Of a stretch of DNA of 63,808 bases, positions 40,043-48,943 are shown in pieces; the first letter of the stretch is position 1; the number at the start of each line of letters is the position of its first letter. Under the pieces are notes generated by a model. It saw only the letters and a list, made by a program, of their open reading frames with translations, was not told the DNA's origin and did no database searches. The position numbers were made by a program, and so were the translations under genes. The stretch lies in the NCBI GenBank assembly GCA_017645585.1, contig JAGCOF010000019.1, positions 1 to 63,808 on the forward strand, given 5' to 3'. This stretch comes from Bacteroidales bacterium. GTDB taxonomy: Bacteria; Bacteroidota; Bacteroidia; Bacteroidales; P3.

Positions 40043-41038
40043 ATGATAGGAGTTATTGGCAGCGGCAGCTGGGCCACCGCATTAGTCAAAATATTGCTCG
40101 AAAAGAAGGACCGAACACTCAATTGGTGGGTACGAAACGATGAAACGAGACGTTCCATCGCCGAAACAGGTCATAATTCACACCACCTCCCCAGCCTCAC
40201 TCTCGACCCCTCACGCGTCAATTTGAGCGGCGAGTTGACCTCGGTGGTGACCGACAGCGACGTGTTGCTGCTGGCCGTCCCGTCGGCATACATCGGCAAT
40301 GTACTGTCGCAGTTGCCCTCCAACACCTATCGCGGCAAGCGCTTCATCTCGGCCATCAAGGGCACCATCCCCGATTGCTGCATGAGTGTCTCCTACTACC
40401 TTGAGCAACAACTCGGAATACCCGAAGAAAATATCTGCGTGGTGAGCGGCCCGAGCCATGCCGAAGAGGTGGCAACCGAAATGCCCACCTTCCTCACCGT
40501 GGCATCGCGCAACATGCCCTTCGCCAATGAAGTGGCGGCCATGCTCCGCGGCAGCTACTGCCACACCTCCACCACCGACGACATCAGCGGCATTGAGCAT
40601 TGTGTGTTGGCCAAAAACATCTACGCCATCGCTGCCGGCATCTGCCAAGGAATGGGCTATGGAGACAATCTAAATGCCGTGCTCACTAGTGCCGCCCTGC
40701 GCGAAATCAGCGAGCAGCTGGCAAAATACATCCCCCACGAAGGACGACACATGGAGGACTATTGCTACCTGGGCGACCTGATGGTCACCTGCTGGTCGCA
40801 CCACAGCCGCAACCGCGCCCTGGGCGTGGCCGTGGCAAATGGTGAGACTCCACAGCAAGTATTCGCTCGCTTAGGAAGCGTGGCCGAAGGCTACTACTCG
40901 GTCAAGAACATGCACACCATCTACGAACGCTATGGTGCTACCGACAAAATTCCCATCGCCGAGGCCGTCTACCGCATCCTTTACGAGGGTTCAGACCCTA
41001 AACAGGAAATGGAGTATCTGGTTGACAACGTTTTCTGA
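40043..41038 (+). CDS. gpsA: Glycerol-3-phosphate dehydrogenase (NAD(P)+)
   Basis: A 331-residue cytoplasmic enzyme that reduces dihydroxyacetone phosphate to sn-glycerol-3-phosphate for phospholipids. The nucleotide site GVIGSGSWATALVK is at the N-terminus (GSGSWA; many members have GAGSWG), followed by the catalytic-lysine region FISAIKGTIPD, VVSGPSHAEEVA, CVLAKNIYAIAAGICQGMGYGDN and LGDLMVTCWSHHSRNR. The stop and the next ATG share one base (TGATG). The acyltransferase that follows uses the product, so the two form a lipid-synthesis unit. Confidence 0.95.
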   Translation: MIGVIGSGSWATALVKILLEKKDRTLNWWVRNDETRRSIAETGHNSHHLPSLTLDPSRVNLSGELTSVVTDSDVLLLAVPSAYIGNVLSQLPSNTYRGKRFISAIKGTIPDCCMSVSYYLEQQLGIPEENICVVSGPSHAEEVATEMPTFLTVASRNMPFANEVAAMLRGSYCHTSTTDDISGIEHCVLAKNIYAIAAGICQGMGYGDNLNAVLTSAALREISEQLAKYIPHEGRHMEDYCYLGDLMVTCWSHHSRNRALGVAVANGETPQQVFARLGSVAEGYYSVKNMHTIYERYGATDKIPIAEAVYRILYEGSDPKQEMEYLVDNVF

Positions 41039-42129
41039 TGGAGAATTTCGACGACATCCGCCCCTATACCGACGCCGAAGTGCCCATGGCACTACAGCGC
41101 ATCACCCAAAACTCCGACTTTCCTCAGGCGCTGCGTTTCATCTACCCCAATGCCGACATCGAGTTGGTCAAGAGCAAATTAGCCTTGGTTAAAAGCATTC
41201 ACGAGTTGCAGGCATCGCTGATGAACGACGCCATTCGCCGCATCATACAGACCACCACCGACGGCTTCACACACTCGGGCCTGCAGCACCTGCGCCGCGG
41301 CGTGCCTTACCTCTTCGTTTCCAACCACCGCGACATCACACTCGATGCTTTCCTGCTGCAGCACCTGCTGCTCGAACACCGTGGAAATACCTCCTACATC
41401 GTCTTCGGCAATAACCTGCTGGAACACCCCATCATCGAGGATGTATTCCGCTGCAACAAACTGATTCCCATGGCTCGCGGAGGCACACCCAGAGCTTTCT
41501 ATGAGAGCCTGCACCACCTCTCCGACTACATTCACCACCTGGTTGTCGAAGAACGGCAGTCAGTATGGATAGCCCAGAAAAACGGACGCGCCAAAGATGG
41601 AGTAGACTCAACCGCCCCTGCCGTCATCAAAATGCTCACCCTCAGCGGAAAAGAGAACCCTTTACAGGCCCTTGCTGACTTGAATATCGTTCCCGTTAGC
41701 ATCAGTTACGAATGGGATCCTTGTGATTTAATGAAGGCCAACGAGCTATATCTCAGCCGAAACGGAGCCTACCAAAAGGCTCGCCACGAAGACACAAAGA
41801 GCGTGGTAACCGGCATCATTGGCAACAAAGGCCATGTGCACCTCTCCATCGGACGTCCTCTCGGTCGCCGCGACCTGCAGCCCCCCGAAGGGAAAGACCT
41901 GGCCGAACACGTGGCCTCAGTGCTCGACCGGCACATTCAGTCGGGCTATAAGTTAATGCCTACCAACTACGTAGCCTATTATTTATTGACGGGTCGCGAA
42001 AAATATGGCCACTTCAACGAGCGCACACGTTCGCAGTTCCTGCAACGTCTTGACATGTTGCCCAATCCAGACATGCGCCAAATTATGATTGAGACCTACG
42101 CCGCTCCTATACTTTCCAGCCAACGGTAA
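41038..42129 (+). CDS. Glycerol-phosphate acyltransferase-family protein
   Basis: A 363-residue PlsB/PlsC-type acyltransferase. It has the HX4D catalytic motif in FVSNHRDITLDAFLLQ, a glycine-rich GGTPRAFYESL block, and VWIAQKNGRAKDGVDST (the FPEG-like region). There is no obvious membrane helix, which fits a peripheral enzyme. It follows gpsA with a one-base overlap, so sn-glycerol-3-phosphate or lysophosphatidate is the expected acceptor. It is longer than PlsC (about 240), and whether it acts on the sn-1 or sn-2 position cannot be told. Confidence 0.85.
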   Translation: MENFDDIRPYTDAEVPMALQRITQNSDFPQALRFIYPNADIELVKSKLALVKSIHELQASLMNDAIRRIIQTTTDGFTHSGLQHLRRGVPYLFVSNHRDITLDAFLLQHLLLEHRGNTSYIVFGNNLLEHPIIEDVFRCNKLIPMARGGTPRAFYESLHHLSDYIHHLVVEERQSVWIAQKNGRAKDGVDSTAPAVIKMLTLSGKENPLQALADLNIVPVSISYEWDPCDLMKANELYLSRNGAYQKARHEDTKSVVTGIIGNKGHVHLSIGRPLGRRDLQPPEGKDLAEHVASVLDRHIQSGYKLMPTNYVAYYLLTGREKYGHFNERTRSQFLQRLDMLPNPDMRQIMIETYAAPILSSQR

Positions 42130-42135
42130 GGCTAT

Positions 42136-43563
42136 TCAAAAAAAGCGAGAATCGAAATTGAGCAAATAGACGCGTTCAGTAGCACGCGTGAAAGCGGTAT
42201 AAAGCCAACGCAGATATTCGCGGTCCAACCGCATGTCTGGCGGTAGAAATCCCTGATCTACAATAACCGTACGCCATTGTCCACCCTGCGTCTTATGGCA
42301 GGTGAGAGCATAGGCAAACTTAACCTGCAAGGCATTGTAATAAGGGTTCTGGCGCAATTCACGCAGCCGGTCGGCCTTATGTGGCAAGTCGGCGTAATCC
42401 TCCATCACTGTTGTGTAAAGTTGGGCTTGCTCATCGGCAGTGAGCGAAGGCGATTCGCTGTTGAGGGTTGACAGCATCAACTTGCAGTCATGTGGCTGCT
42501 CGTCAGGGTAGTCGACGAAACGAATCGTGGTATCGGCAAAGCGAAATCCATAGAGTTCCTGCACATTACGCACACTAAGCACCTCAACAATATCACCGTT
42601 AGCAATAAAACCTATTGTGCTGTCATTGTCAAGCCAATAATAATTGTTCTTCACAACCATCAGGTAATCTCCGGCATTGACCTCCTCTTCCCGGAAAAGG
42701 ACGCTGTTGCGGATGCCTTGGTTGAAGAGGTTGGCGCGCTTGTTGCTGCGAGTGACCACAACAACATCCTCAAGCGCCGCACCTTCATATTCGCGAAAGA
42801 GCGTCTCCATCAAGTCCTCTCCCATCAGACGCACCACATCAGGAGCGGTCTGAAACAAAGGTAGCTCAGCTTCGTCGCCACCGACAAGAGAGGCTATCTG
42901 CCCCCTCAACGACGTGGCATTGTTCAGAATGCCTGACAAATGCTGCTGACGGACCACCTCGGTGAGCTCGCCTGACGCAACATTCAAACCGAACGACGCT
43001 GCCAAATAACGCTCGTCGAGCGCAGGGCTTTCGGTCTGTCCCACAGGAGGCAACTGGGCCATGTCGCCGATAAGCATCAATCGACAATGGCTTCCATCAT
43101 ACACAAAATCAATTAAGTCCTCCAGCAGACTATGATGTGACGAGATAGGTTCAACGCCAATCATCGACGCTTCGTCAACGATGAAGAGCGTGTAAGTATG
43201 GCGGTTGATGGCACGCACTGTGCGCAGGGCTCCTGTCGCATCAGTGGCCGTCATATAAATCTTTTTATGAATAGTGAACGCCGGCCTATGCGCATAGCCA
43301 CTGAGCACCTTGGCCGCACGACCCGTTGGGGCCAGCAGCACACAGTTGACACGTAACTGCGGCAAAGTTTGAATGAGTGCCGAGACCAGCGATGTCTTGC
43401 CTGTACCGGCATATCCGCGCAGCAAGAATGCAGAGCGCGGATCGCAGTCATAGAGGAATTGGGACATAAAAGCACACACCTCCCGTTGCCCGTCGGTGGG
43501 GGTATGCGGGAAGTGTGATAGGATAAGCTGGGCTACCGACTGCTCAACACTCGGGGAAGCCAC
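42136..43563 (-). CDS. RecD-like ATP-dependent DNA helicase
   Basis: A 475-residue superfamily 1B helicase. Walker A is LLRGYAGTGKTSLVSAL (about 48-64), Walker B is TLFIVDEASMIG, motif III is LIGDMAQLPPVGQTES, and the C-terminal UvrD_C_2-like part has YALTCHKTQGGQW and LYTAFTRATERVYLL (motif VI). It lacks the long N-terminal domain of RecD2, as is common for Bacteroidota. It probably acts in DNA repair or replication-fork processing. It is convergent with the acyltransferase gene (6-bp gap), so it terminates against it. Confidence 0.9.
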   Translation of the reverse strand: MASPSVEQSVAQLILSHFPHTPTDGQREVCAFMSQFLYDCDPRSAFLLRGYAGTGKTSLVSALIQTLPQLRVNCVLLAPTGRAAKVLSGYAHRPAFTIHKKIYMTATDATGALRTVRAINRHTYTLFIVDEASMIGVEPISSHHSLLEDLIDFVYDGSHCRLMLIGDMAQLPPVGQTESPALDERYLAASFGLNVASGELTEVVRQQHLSGILNNATSLRGQIASLVGGDEAELPLFQTAPDVVRLMGEDLMETLFREYEGAALEDVVVVTRSNKRANLFNQGIRNSVLFREEEVNAGDYLMVVKNNYYWLDNDSTIGFIANGDIVEVLSVRNVQELYGFRFADTTIRFVDYPDEQPHDCKLMLSTLNSESPSLTADEQAQLYTTVMEDYADLPHKADRLRELRQNPYYNALQVKFAYALTCHKTQGGQWRTVIVDQGFLPPDMRLDREYLRWLYTAFTRATERVYLLNFDSRFF

Positions 43564-43565
43564 GC

Positions 43566-43898
43566 TTACTGCTGGTCAGCGGTGGGAACCGGGGCGGCGA
43601 TAGGGCTGGCAGCCTCCACAGGGTTGGCTGTGTTGGTCGTCGTCACTTCGGTATTGATGGCGTTGTCGGCGCTGTGGCGAGGGATGGATATCGTGGCAGC
43701 GAGGCAGAGCACCACCAGAATAACAGCGAGCCACCAGGTAGCCTTCTCAAGGAAGTCGGCCGTCTGGCGGACACCCATCACCTGGGTGGGAGCGGCAAAG
43801 TTGGCGGCCAATCCACCACCTTTCGAGTTCTGCACAAGAACAACCAATGCAAGCAGCACGCAGACAATCAGAATCAGAATTACGATAAAAGTGTACAT
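43566..43898 (-). CDS. secG: Preprotein translocase subunit SecG
   Basis: A 110-residue inner-membrane subunit of SecYEG. Two helices are seen (about 1-22, FIVILILIVCVLLALVVLV, and 55-75) flanking the conserved loop QNSKGGGLAANF and MGVRQTADFLEK. The C-terminal 35 residues (from ADNAINTE) are a T/A/P-rich tail typical of Bacteroidota SecG. It lies 2 bp before the helicase gene on the same strand. Confidence 0.92.
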   Translation of the reverse strand: MYTFIVILILIVCVLLALVVLVQNSKGGGLAANFAAPTQVMGVRQTADFLEKATWWLAVILVVLCLAATISIPRHSADNAINTEVTTTNTANPVEAASPIAAPVPTADQQ

Positions 43899-43912
43899 GT
43901 TTGTTTTTGTTA

Positions 43913-44503
43913 TTATTTTGTTGTATTTATTAATTCCTTTAAATGTTCAATTCGGGGTGCAAAAATACTACTTTTTTCGGGATTGTGAGCCAATAAATTC
44001 TCATAAATCGCCAAAGCCTTGTCCAATTTACCCTGCTTTTCGAGTATAACAGCAAGGGTCTCAGTGCCTAACGATGGGTTGGCCTTAAGGCTTTTTTTGT
44101 CCGACGATTCGGCGGGAGTGGGGGCTTCCGACGACACTTCCTGACCATCAGCAGTGGCAATTTGAAGGAAATTCGACAGAATGACGCTCTTAGGGGCCGT
44201 CTTGAAAGAAACCTCTTGGAAAGTATTGATTTCGTTTAGAATATCCACATTCTGACGTTCCTGCACTATCGGAGATGCTCCCGTCAAAAGCAAACTCAGA
44301 CCTTGAGGATTGCTCATGGACAATGCTGCGGCACGGCGCTCCTCGGGAGTATCGAACTTAAAGGCACTGTCAGCCAACAAGGCCATCACTCGGACCACCG
44401 ACGAGTACGGATACTTGGCCATCTTCGCCCTCAACCAACCTCTGTCTTGCGACGTGAAACGTTCGGGACGCGACAGTTTATTCACAAATTCTTTCTTATC
44501 CAT
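43913..44503 (-). CDS. TPR-like conserved protein upstream of secG
   Basis: About 196 residues; the start MDKKEFVNKLSRPERF was preferred, with an alternative ATG six codons earlier (44521). The N-terminal half is helical with no known motif. A low-complexity stretch (SSEAPTPAESSDKKS) leads to a C-terminal TPR-like hairpin (TETLAVILEKQGKLDKALAIYENLLAHNPEK). No signal peptide or membrane segment is present. Homologues commonly sit next to secG in Bacteroidota, which suggests a link to secretion, but the function is unknown. Confidence 0.7.
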   Translation of the reverse strand: MDKKEFVNKLSRPERFTSQDRGWLRAKMAKYPYSSVVRVMALLADSAFKFDTPEERRAAALSMSNPQGLSLLLTGASPIVQERQNVDILNEINTFQEVSFKTAPKSVILSNFLQIATADGQEVSSEAPTPAESSDKKSLKANPSLGTETLAVILEKQGKLDKALAIYENLLAHNPEKSSIFAPRIEHLKELINTTK

Positions 44504-44647
44504 TTTAACAACTTTTAGCATTGAAATCGGACGTGCAAAGGTACAATTTTTTTTTGAATTGAAAAAAAAAGAATTTATTTTCTTTTTCTTACCTACTTAT
44601 AAACAGACTTTTAAACAAAAATATTCCTCTCGGAAGAGAATTTTTTA

Positions 44648-44677
44648 TTGCCGTATTAATTTTTTTGTGTACTTTTG
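44648..44677 (+). promoter_or_regulatory. Promoter of rpmH
   Basis: TTG (44648-44650) and TACTTTTG (44670-44677) are separated by 19 bases, a complete match to the Bacteroidota consensus. The transcript leader is about 65 nt. Confidence 0.8.
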
Positions 44678-44750
44678 CACTTCCAAATTTGAGGATAATT
44701 GTGGCCGAGAGGCACCTTAAACAGCAACAAAATAAACAAGGAAATATACC

Positions 44751-44897
44751 ATGAAGAGAACATTCCAACCCTCTACGAGGAAAAGAGTCAACAAGCACGG
44801 TTTCCGCAAGAGAATGTCTACCGCCAATGGTAGAAAAGTGCTGGCTGCCCGCCGCCGCAAAGGCCGCAAGAGACTGACCGTCTCCGACGAGCGCTAA
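44751..44897 (+). CDS. rpmH: 50S ribosomal protein L34
   Basis: A 48-residue, very basic protein starting [20 protein letters not shown] and ending [11 protein letters not shown]. It contains the diagnostic KRTFQPS and [11 protein letters not shown] motifs of L34, in full length. It is not followed by rnpA, unlike in many bacteria; a terminator follows at once, so it is monocistronic here. Too short for most ORF cut-offs. Confidence 0.96.
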   Translation: MKRTFQPSTRKRVNKHGFRKRMSTANGRKVLAARRRKGRKRLTVSDER

Positions 44898-44919
44898 GAG
44901 GCAACGGCATCGCTAATCA

Positions 44920-44949
44920 AAAGAAGTACCGAAAGATACTTCTTTTTTT
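44920..44949 (+). terminator. Intrinsic terminator of rpmH
   Basis: AAGAAGTA and TACTTCTT pair over 8 bases around CCGAAAGA, followed by a run of T. It lies about 25 bp after the rpmH stop. Confidence 0.9.
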
Positions 44950-44979
44950 GTATAGTTACCTCTTTTCCTCAATTGTTCC

Positions 44980-44993
44980 TTGGCCGCGGCCAA
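44980..44993. promoter_or_regulatory. 14-bp palindrome upstream of rlmD
   Basis: TTGGCCGCGGCCAA is perfectly self-complementary and lies 25 bp before the rlmD ATG. Such a site could bind a dimeric regulator or be a restriction-prone chance palindrome. No function is known. Confidence 0.4.
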
Positions 44994-45018
44994 AGAAAAG
45001 TCATAAAATGGTAAAACT

Positions 45019-46443
45019 ATGAGTAGACGAAACAAGGAATTACCTCTGCTTGAGCGGGTAGAGATAATGGACGCCGGCGCCGAAGGCATGGCTATAACAC
45101 GTGTCGACGGGTTAGTGGTTTTTGTGCCTTTCGTAGTGCCTGGCGACATAGTGGATATTCAACTATACAGAAAGAAGAAAAACTATGCCGAAGGGCATGC
45201 CGTCCGCCTCCACCAACAATCACCCCTGCGCGTGGAGCAGGTTTGCTCGCACTTTGGCGTATGCGGAGGATGCAAATGGCAGACAATGAACTACTCCGCT
45301 CAATTGGAGGCCAAGCAACGACAGGTGCGCGACAACCTTGAACGTCTCGGCGGCATCGACTGCTCGGGCATGCGCCCCATTTGTGGCTCAGAGAACATCT
45401 ACTATTACCGCAACAAGCTAGAATTCACCTTCTCCACTCGTGCTTGGCGAACCAACCCCGACGACATACAGCCCGAACAGGGCGCCCTCGGGTTCCATAT
45501 CCCACAGATGTTCGACAAGGTGCTCAACATCGAGCACTGCGCCCTGCAAACAGAGCCCAGCAACGCCATCCGCTTGGCGGTAAAGGACTATGCCTACTCC
45601 AACAATCTGCCTTTCTATGACATCAGGAACCACACGGGGTTTCTGCGCAACCTTGTGATACGCAACACCTCCACAGGCCTGTGGATGGTCATCGTGGTGG
45701 TGGCCGAAGAGGACAACGGGCGCCTCTTTCCACTGCTTGACATACTACACCAACGTTTCCCACAAATCACATCGCTTCAGTACATTATCAACAGCAAGAT
45801 GAACGACTCCTACTCCGACCTCGAGGTACACACCTACTTCGGCAACGACCACATCGAGGAGGAAATGGCCCCCTACCGGCCCGAGGAGCAGGCCAATCTG
45901 CGTTTCATCATCAATCCCAAGTCGTTCTACCAGACCAACTCTGCCCAAGCACAACGTCTCTACAGCTTCGTGGCCGAGTTGGCCGAATTGCAACCCGAAG
46001 ACACTCTCTATGACCTCTATACCGGCACCGGCACCATCGCACTCTTTCTGGCTTCACAGGTCAGGAAGGTGGTAGGCATCGAGTATGTGGAGGAGGCCAT
46101 CGCTGACGCCCGTCTCAATGCCAAGTGCAACGGCTTCGACAACACAGTGTTCTATGCCGGCGACATGGCCAAAGTGCTCACCCCCGAGTTTATCGCTGCC
46201 AACGGACGGCCCGATGTGGTTGTCACCGACCCACCCCGAGCCGGCATGCACGAGAGCGTGGTGCGCCAATTGCTGCAGACAGCACCCCGTAAGATTGTCT
46301 ACGTCAGCTGCAACCCAGCCACCCAGGCACGCGACCTACAGCTCCTCAGCGAACGCTACCGCATAGGCCGCATCCAACCCGTCGACATGTTCCCCCACAC
46401 CCAGCATGTGGAAAACATCGCCGAACTCATCCTCATCCAATAA
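45019..46443 (+). CDS. rlmD: RNA (uracil-5-)-methyltransferase, RlmD/RumA family
   Basis: A 474-residue SAM enzyme, probably forming m5U in 23S rRNA. It opens with a TRAM domain (about 10-70: AEGMAITRVDGLVVFVPFVVPGD), then an iron-sulfur cluster segment (VCSHFGVCGGCKWQ plus a later cysteine), the SAM motif YDLYTGTGTIALFLA, VVTDPPRAGMHESVV, and the catalytic cysteine in VYVSCNPATQARDL. Bacteroidota carry several paralogues of this family, so the precise uridine cannot be fixed. It has no close neighbours on its strand. Confidence 0.92.
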   Translation: MSRRNKELPLLERVEIMDAGAEGMAITRVDGLVVFVPFVVPGDIVDIQLYRKKKNYAEGHAVRLHQQSPLRVEQVCSHFGVCGGCKWQTMNYSAQLEAKQRQVRDNLERLGGIDCSGMRPICGSENIYYYRNKLEFTFSTRAWRTNPDDIQPEQGALGFHIPQMFDKVLNIEHCALQTEPSNAIRLAVKDYAYSNNLPFYDIRNHTGFLRNLVIRNTSTGLWMVIVVVAEEDNGRLFPLLDILHQRFPQITSLQYIINSKMNDSYSDLEVHTYFGNDHIEEEMAPYRPEEQANLRFIINPKSFYQTNSAQAQRLYSFVAELAELQPEDTLYDLYTGTGTIALFLASQVRKVVGIEYVEEAIADARLNAKCNGFDNTVFYAGDMAKVLTPEFIAANGRPDVVVTDPPRAGMHESVVRQLLQTAPRKIVYVSCNPATQARDLQLLSERYRIGRIQPVDMFPHTQHVENIAELILIQ

Positions 46444-46517
46444 GACTTTGAGAGGTTAAAAAAACAAAAAATTAACCGTTTTTTTAACATTTTAGATGAC
46501 ATTTTAAAAAAAAGTGT

Positions 46518-46525
46518 TATCTTTG
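46518..46525 (+). promoter_or_regulatory. -7 box for the surface protein at 46631
   Basis: TATCTTTG followed by CA matches TAnnTTTG. It gives a leader of about 100 nt. No unambiguous TTG is seen 19 bases upstream. Confidence 0.6.
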
Positions 46526-46630
46526 CACGTTGTTCTTCTTGCCCCCGAAGGGCGGAAAAGGGAATGCAAGAAACTAATAATTAGTTTTATAGATTAAAGA
46601 TAATAATAATAATAACAGATACTAAACAAG

Positions 46631-48943
46631 ATGAAAAAAGCATTATTGAGTCTGATCATGGCCTTTGTGTGCCTGCCTACCGTCTTTGCTCAGGCCAATG
46701 CCGACCACGTGTTTGTCACTCTCGACACCTCGACGTGCACCCCTTTCCAATGGGTTAACGGTGTCACCTACAGCAACGACACCACTGCCACCTACACCAA
46801 CGGCGATACCACTTTCGTGCTGGTTTACCACTTTGGTGGCATCCTCAACCTTTACAACAGTGTGACAGAGGAGGTCTTTGGCGAGTGCTCAGCCACTTTC
46901 AACGGTAAAACCTATACTCGCACCAACACCTACCGCGACACCATTCATCCGCTGGTGGGATGCGACAGCATTATCAAACTGAAGGTTACCTTGGCCAAGA
47001 CCGATAGTGTGCTCACCCGCACCACCTGCGGCAGCTTCACCGCACCCTGGGGTACCACCTACACCGAGTCCGTCACCATCCTTGACACCAACATCACCAG
47101 CGCGACTGACCCGACCTGCAACTACAATTTCAGCCTCACGCTGACCGTCAACCCCCAATACCTCAACCAGCAGGTCCAGATTGCCGACGGCGGGTGCGCC
47201 TATATCTGGCAGCACGGCACCAAGACCGACACCATTGTTGACCTCCTGGCCCATTGCGACACCCTCAAGACTGTTGGCAACTGCGACAGCATCGTCACCT
47301 TGACCGTCAACACCTTCGGTGGCCACCGCTACGACACCACCGTCGTTGCCGCCTGCGACTTCTACAAACCCACCTGGCGCGACACCATCTTTGTGAGCGG
47401 CAACTACGACCAAGTCCCCACCACCGACACCACCGGCAATTATCACGCTGATGCCACCGGTCACAAGCAGTGCATTATCCATCGCACCCTCCACCTCACC
47501 ATCGACAACACCCTCATCGACACCGCCCAAGTGGCCATCGTCGATGTTCCGCAGACCGGTTGCCGTTACATCTGGGGCAATGCCACCATCACCGACACCA
47601 ACCAGACACACTACCAGATGTTCCACACTCTGGCCGCCAACTGCGACAGCTTGGCTGCCATCCGCGTGCTGAGCTACAGCGGCCATGAATATGACACCCT
47701 CTCCGCCACTTCATGCGATACTGCCTATCAGTGGAAACGGCAAAGCCACTACACGTCTTCCTTCACTAATCGTTACATCTATAACACTACCGGCCAGAGT
47801 TATTATGACACTACCGCCGCCGTTGTCCTTGAGGACACTGTAGCCCACTGCACCAACCACTACGTGCTGAATCTCAAATTCTACTCCAACCAAAGCAACG
47901 ACAAGCAGTCCGTCTGCGACACCAACTATATGTATCGCTTCCGCCGCTACAACCAGACTTCACACGCTTGGGTATGGGACACCGCCTGGTTCAACACCAC
48001 CGGCGACTACACCACCAGCCCCGACGGCGATACCCTCTATTCCCGTAGCAACAAAGGCTGCCTCACTGCAAGAACCCTCAAGCTGAAAATCAAAGCGCCC
48101 GTCATGGCCTATCGCGCCGACACCGCCATCACCGTCACCGGCTGCAACAGCGTCCAGGTGCTCCTCAACGGCGAATACACCCCGAAACTTTATCAAAGTT
48201 GCGACACCACGCTGAGCACCGACCCCTCCGAGCGTACCTATGAGAAATGCTACGACTCGTTGATTATGCTCCATGTCATCGTCAACCACAGTACCATCCA
48301 TACCACCAACGTCCAGGCCTGCGACAGCTACTATTGGGATGTAGACTCCACCACCTACACCCACAACACCGACAAGTACGTCCGTCTGGGCCTCAACGCT
48401 GAAGGCTGCGAAGACTCCGCCCACTTGGTGCTCACCATCAACCCCACGCCGGTCGTCACCATCAACGGCGAGTGGGCACTTGGCGTACCCAACGAGGGCA
48501 CCACGCTCCATGCGGTTGCCGACATCCCCATCAAGACCTACAATTGGTATATCAATAACGCCCTGCAGTCCACCCACACCGACTCTCTGGTGGTGCCCGC
48601 CGTCACCGAGAACACCGATGTGCGCCTCGAAGCCACCAGCCAGAAGAACTGCACCGCCATCAACTGGATTACCATCACCACCAATGTGGGCATCGACGAT
48701 GTCGAGGGTCTGCAGGTCAACCTCTACCCCAACCCCACCTCGCGCTTCCTCAACCTCGAGAGCGCCCAGGGCATCAATGAAGTGGTCATCTACAACGCCG
48801 TAGGCCAGCAGGTCATCACCCGCAGCAACAACGGCAACCACCTTATGCTCGACCTCAGTAGCCTGGCCACGGGACACTACACCCTCCGCATCCTCGGCGC
48901 CGATGGCAACAGCACCACACGTACATTCATTGTCAACAAATAA
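46631..48943 (+). CDS. Large secreted protein with T9SS type A sorting domain
   Basis: A 770-residue exported protein. A signal peptide (MKKALLSLIMAFVCLPTVFAQA) is followed by several loosely repeated segments, each with cysteine-led blocks and ending in CDS(I/L)xxLxV (for example GCDSIIKLKVTLA, NCDSIVTLTVNTFG, NCDSLAAIRVLSYSG), rich in T and D. This cysteine-repeat pattern is common in Bacteroidota cell-surface proteins. The C-terminal 75 residues (VNLYPNPTSRFLNLES...LATGHYTLRILGADG) are the type A T9SS sorting domain. Function unknown; probably surface-anchored. It is followed by a terminator hairpin (48968-48998) that lies inside the next open frame. Confidence 0.85.
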   Translation: MKKALLSLIMAFVCLPTVFAQANADHVFVTLDTSTCTPFQWVNGVTYSNDTTATYTNGDTTFVLVYHFGGILNLYNSVTEEVFGECSATFNGKTYTRTNTYRDTIHPLVGCDSIIKLKVTLAKTDSVLTRTTCGSFTAPWGTTYTESVTILDTNITSATDPTCNYNFSLTLTVNPQYLNQQVQIADGGCAYIWQHGTKTDTIVDLLAHCDTLKTVGNCDSIVTLTVNTFGGHRYDTTVVAACDFYKPTWRDTIFVSGNYDQVPTTDTTGNYHADATGHKQCIIHRTLHLTIDNTLIDTAQVAIVDVPQTGCRYIWGNATITDTNQTHYQMFHTLAANCDSLAAIRVLSYSGHEYDTLSATSCDTAYQWKRQSHYTSSFTNRYIYNTTGQSYYDTTAAVVLEDTVAHCTNHYVLNLKFYSNQSNDKQSVCDTNYMYRFRRYNQTSHAWVWDTAWFNTTGDYTTSPDGDTLYSRSNKGCLTARTLKLKIKAPVMAYRADTAITVTGCNSVQVLLNGEYTPKLYQSCDTTLSTDPSERTYEKCYDSLIMLHVIVNHSTIHTTNVQACDSYYWDVDSTTYTHNTDKYVRLGLNAEGCEDSAHLVLTINPTPVVTINGEWALGVPNEGTTLHAVADIPIKTYNWYINNALQSTHTDSLVVPAVTENTDVRLEATSQKNCTAINWITITTNVGIDDVEGLQVNLYPNPTSRFLNLESAQGINEVVIYNAVGQQVITRSNNGNHLMLDLSSLATGHYTLRILGADGNSTTRTFIVNK

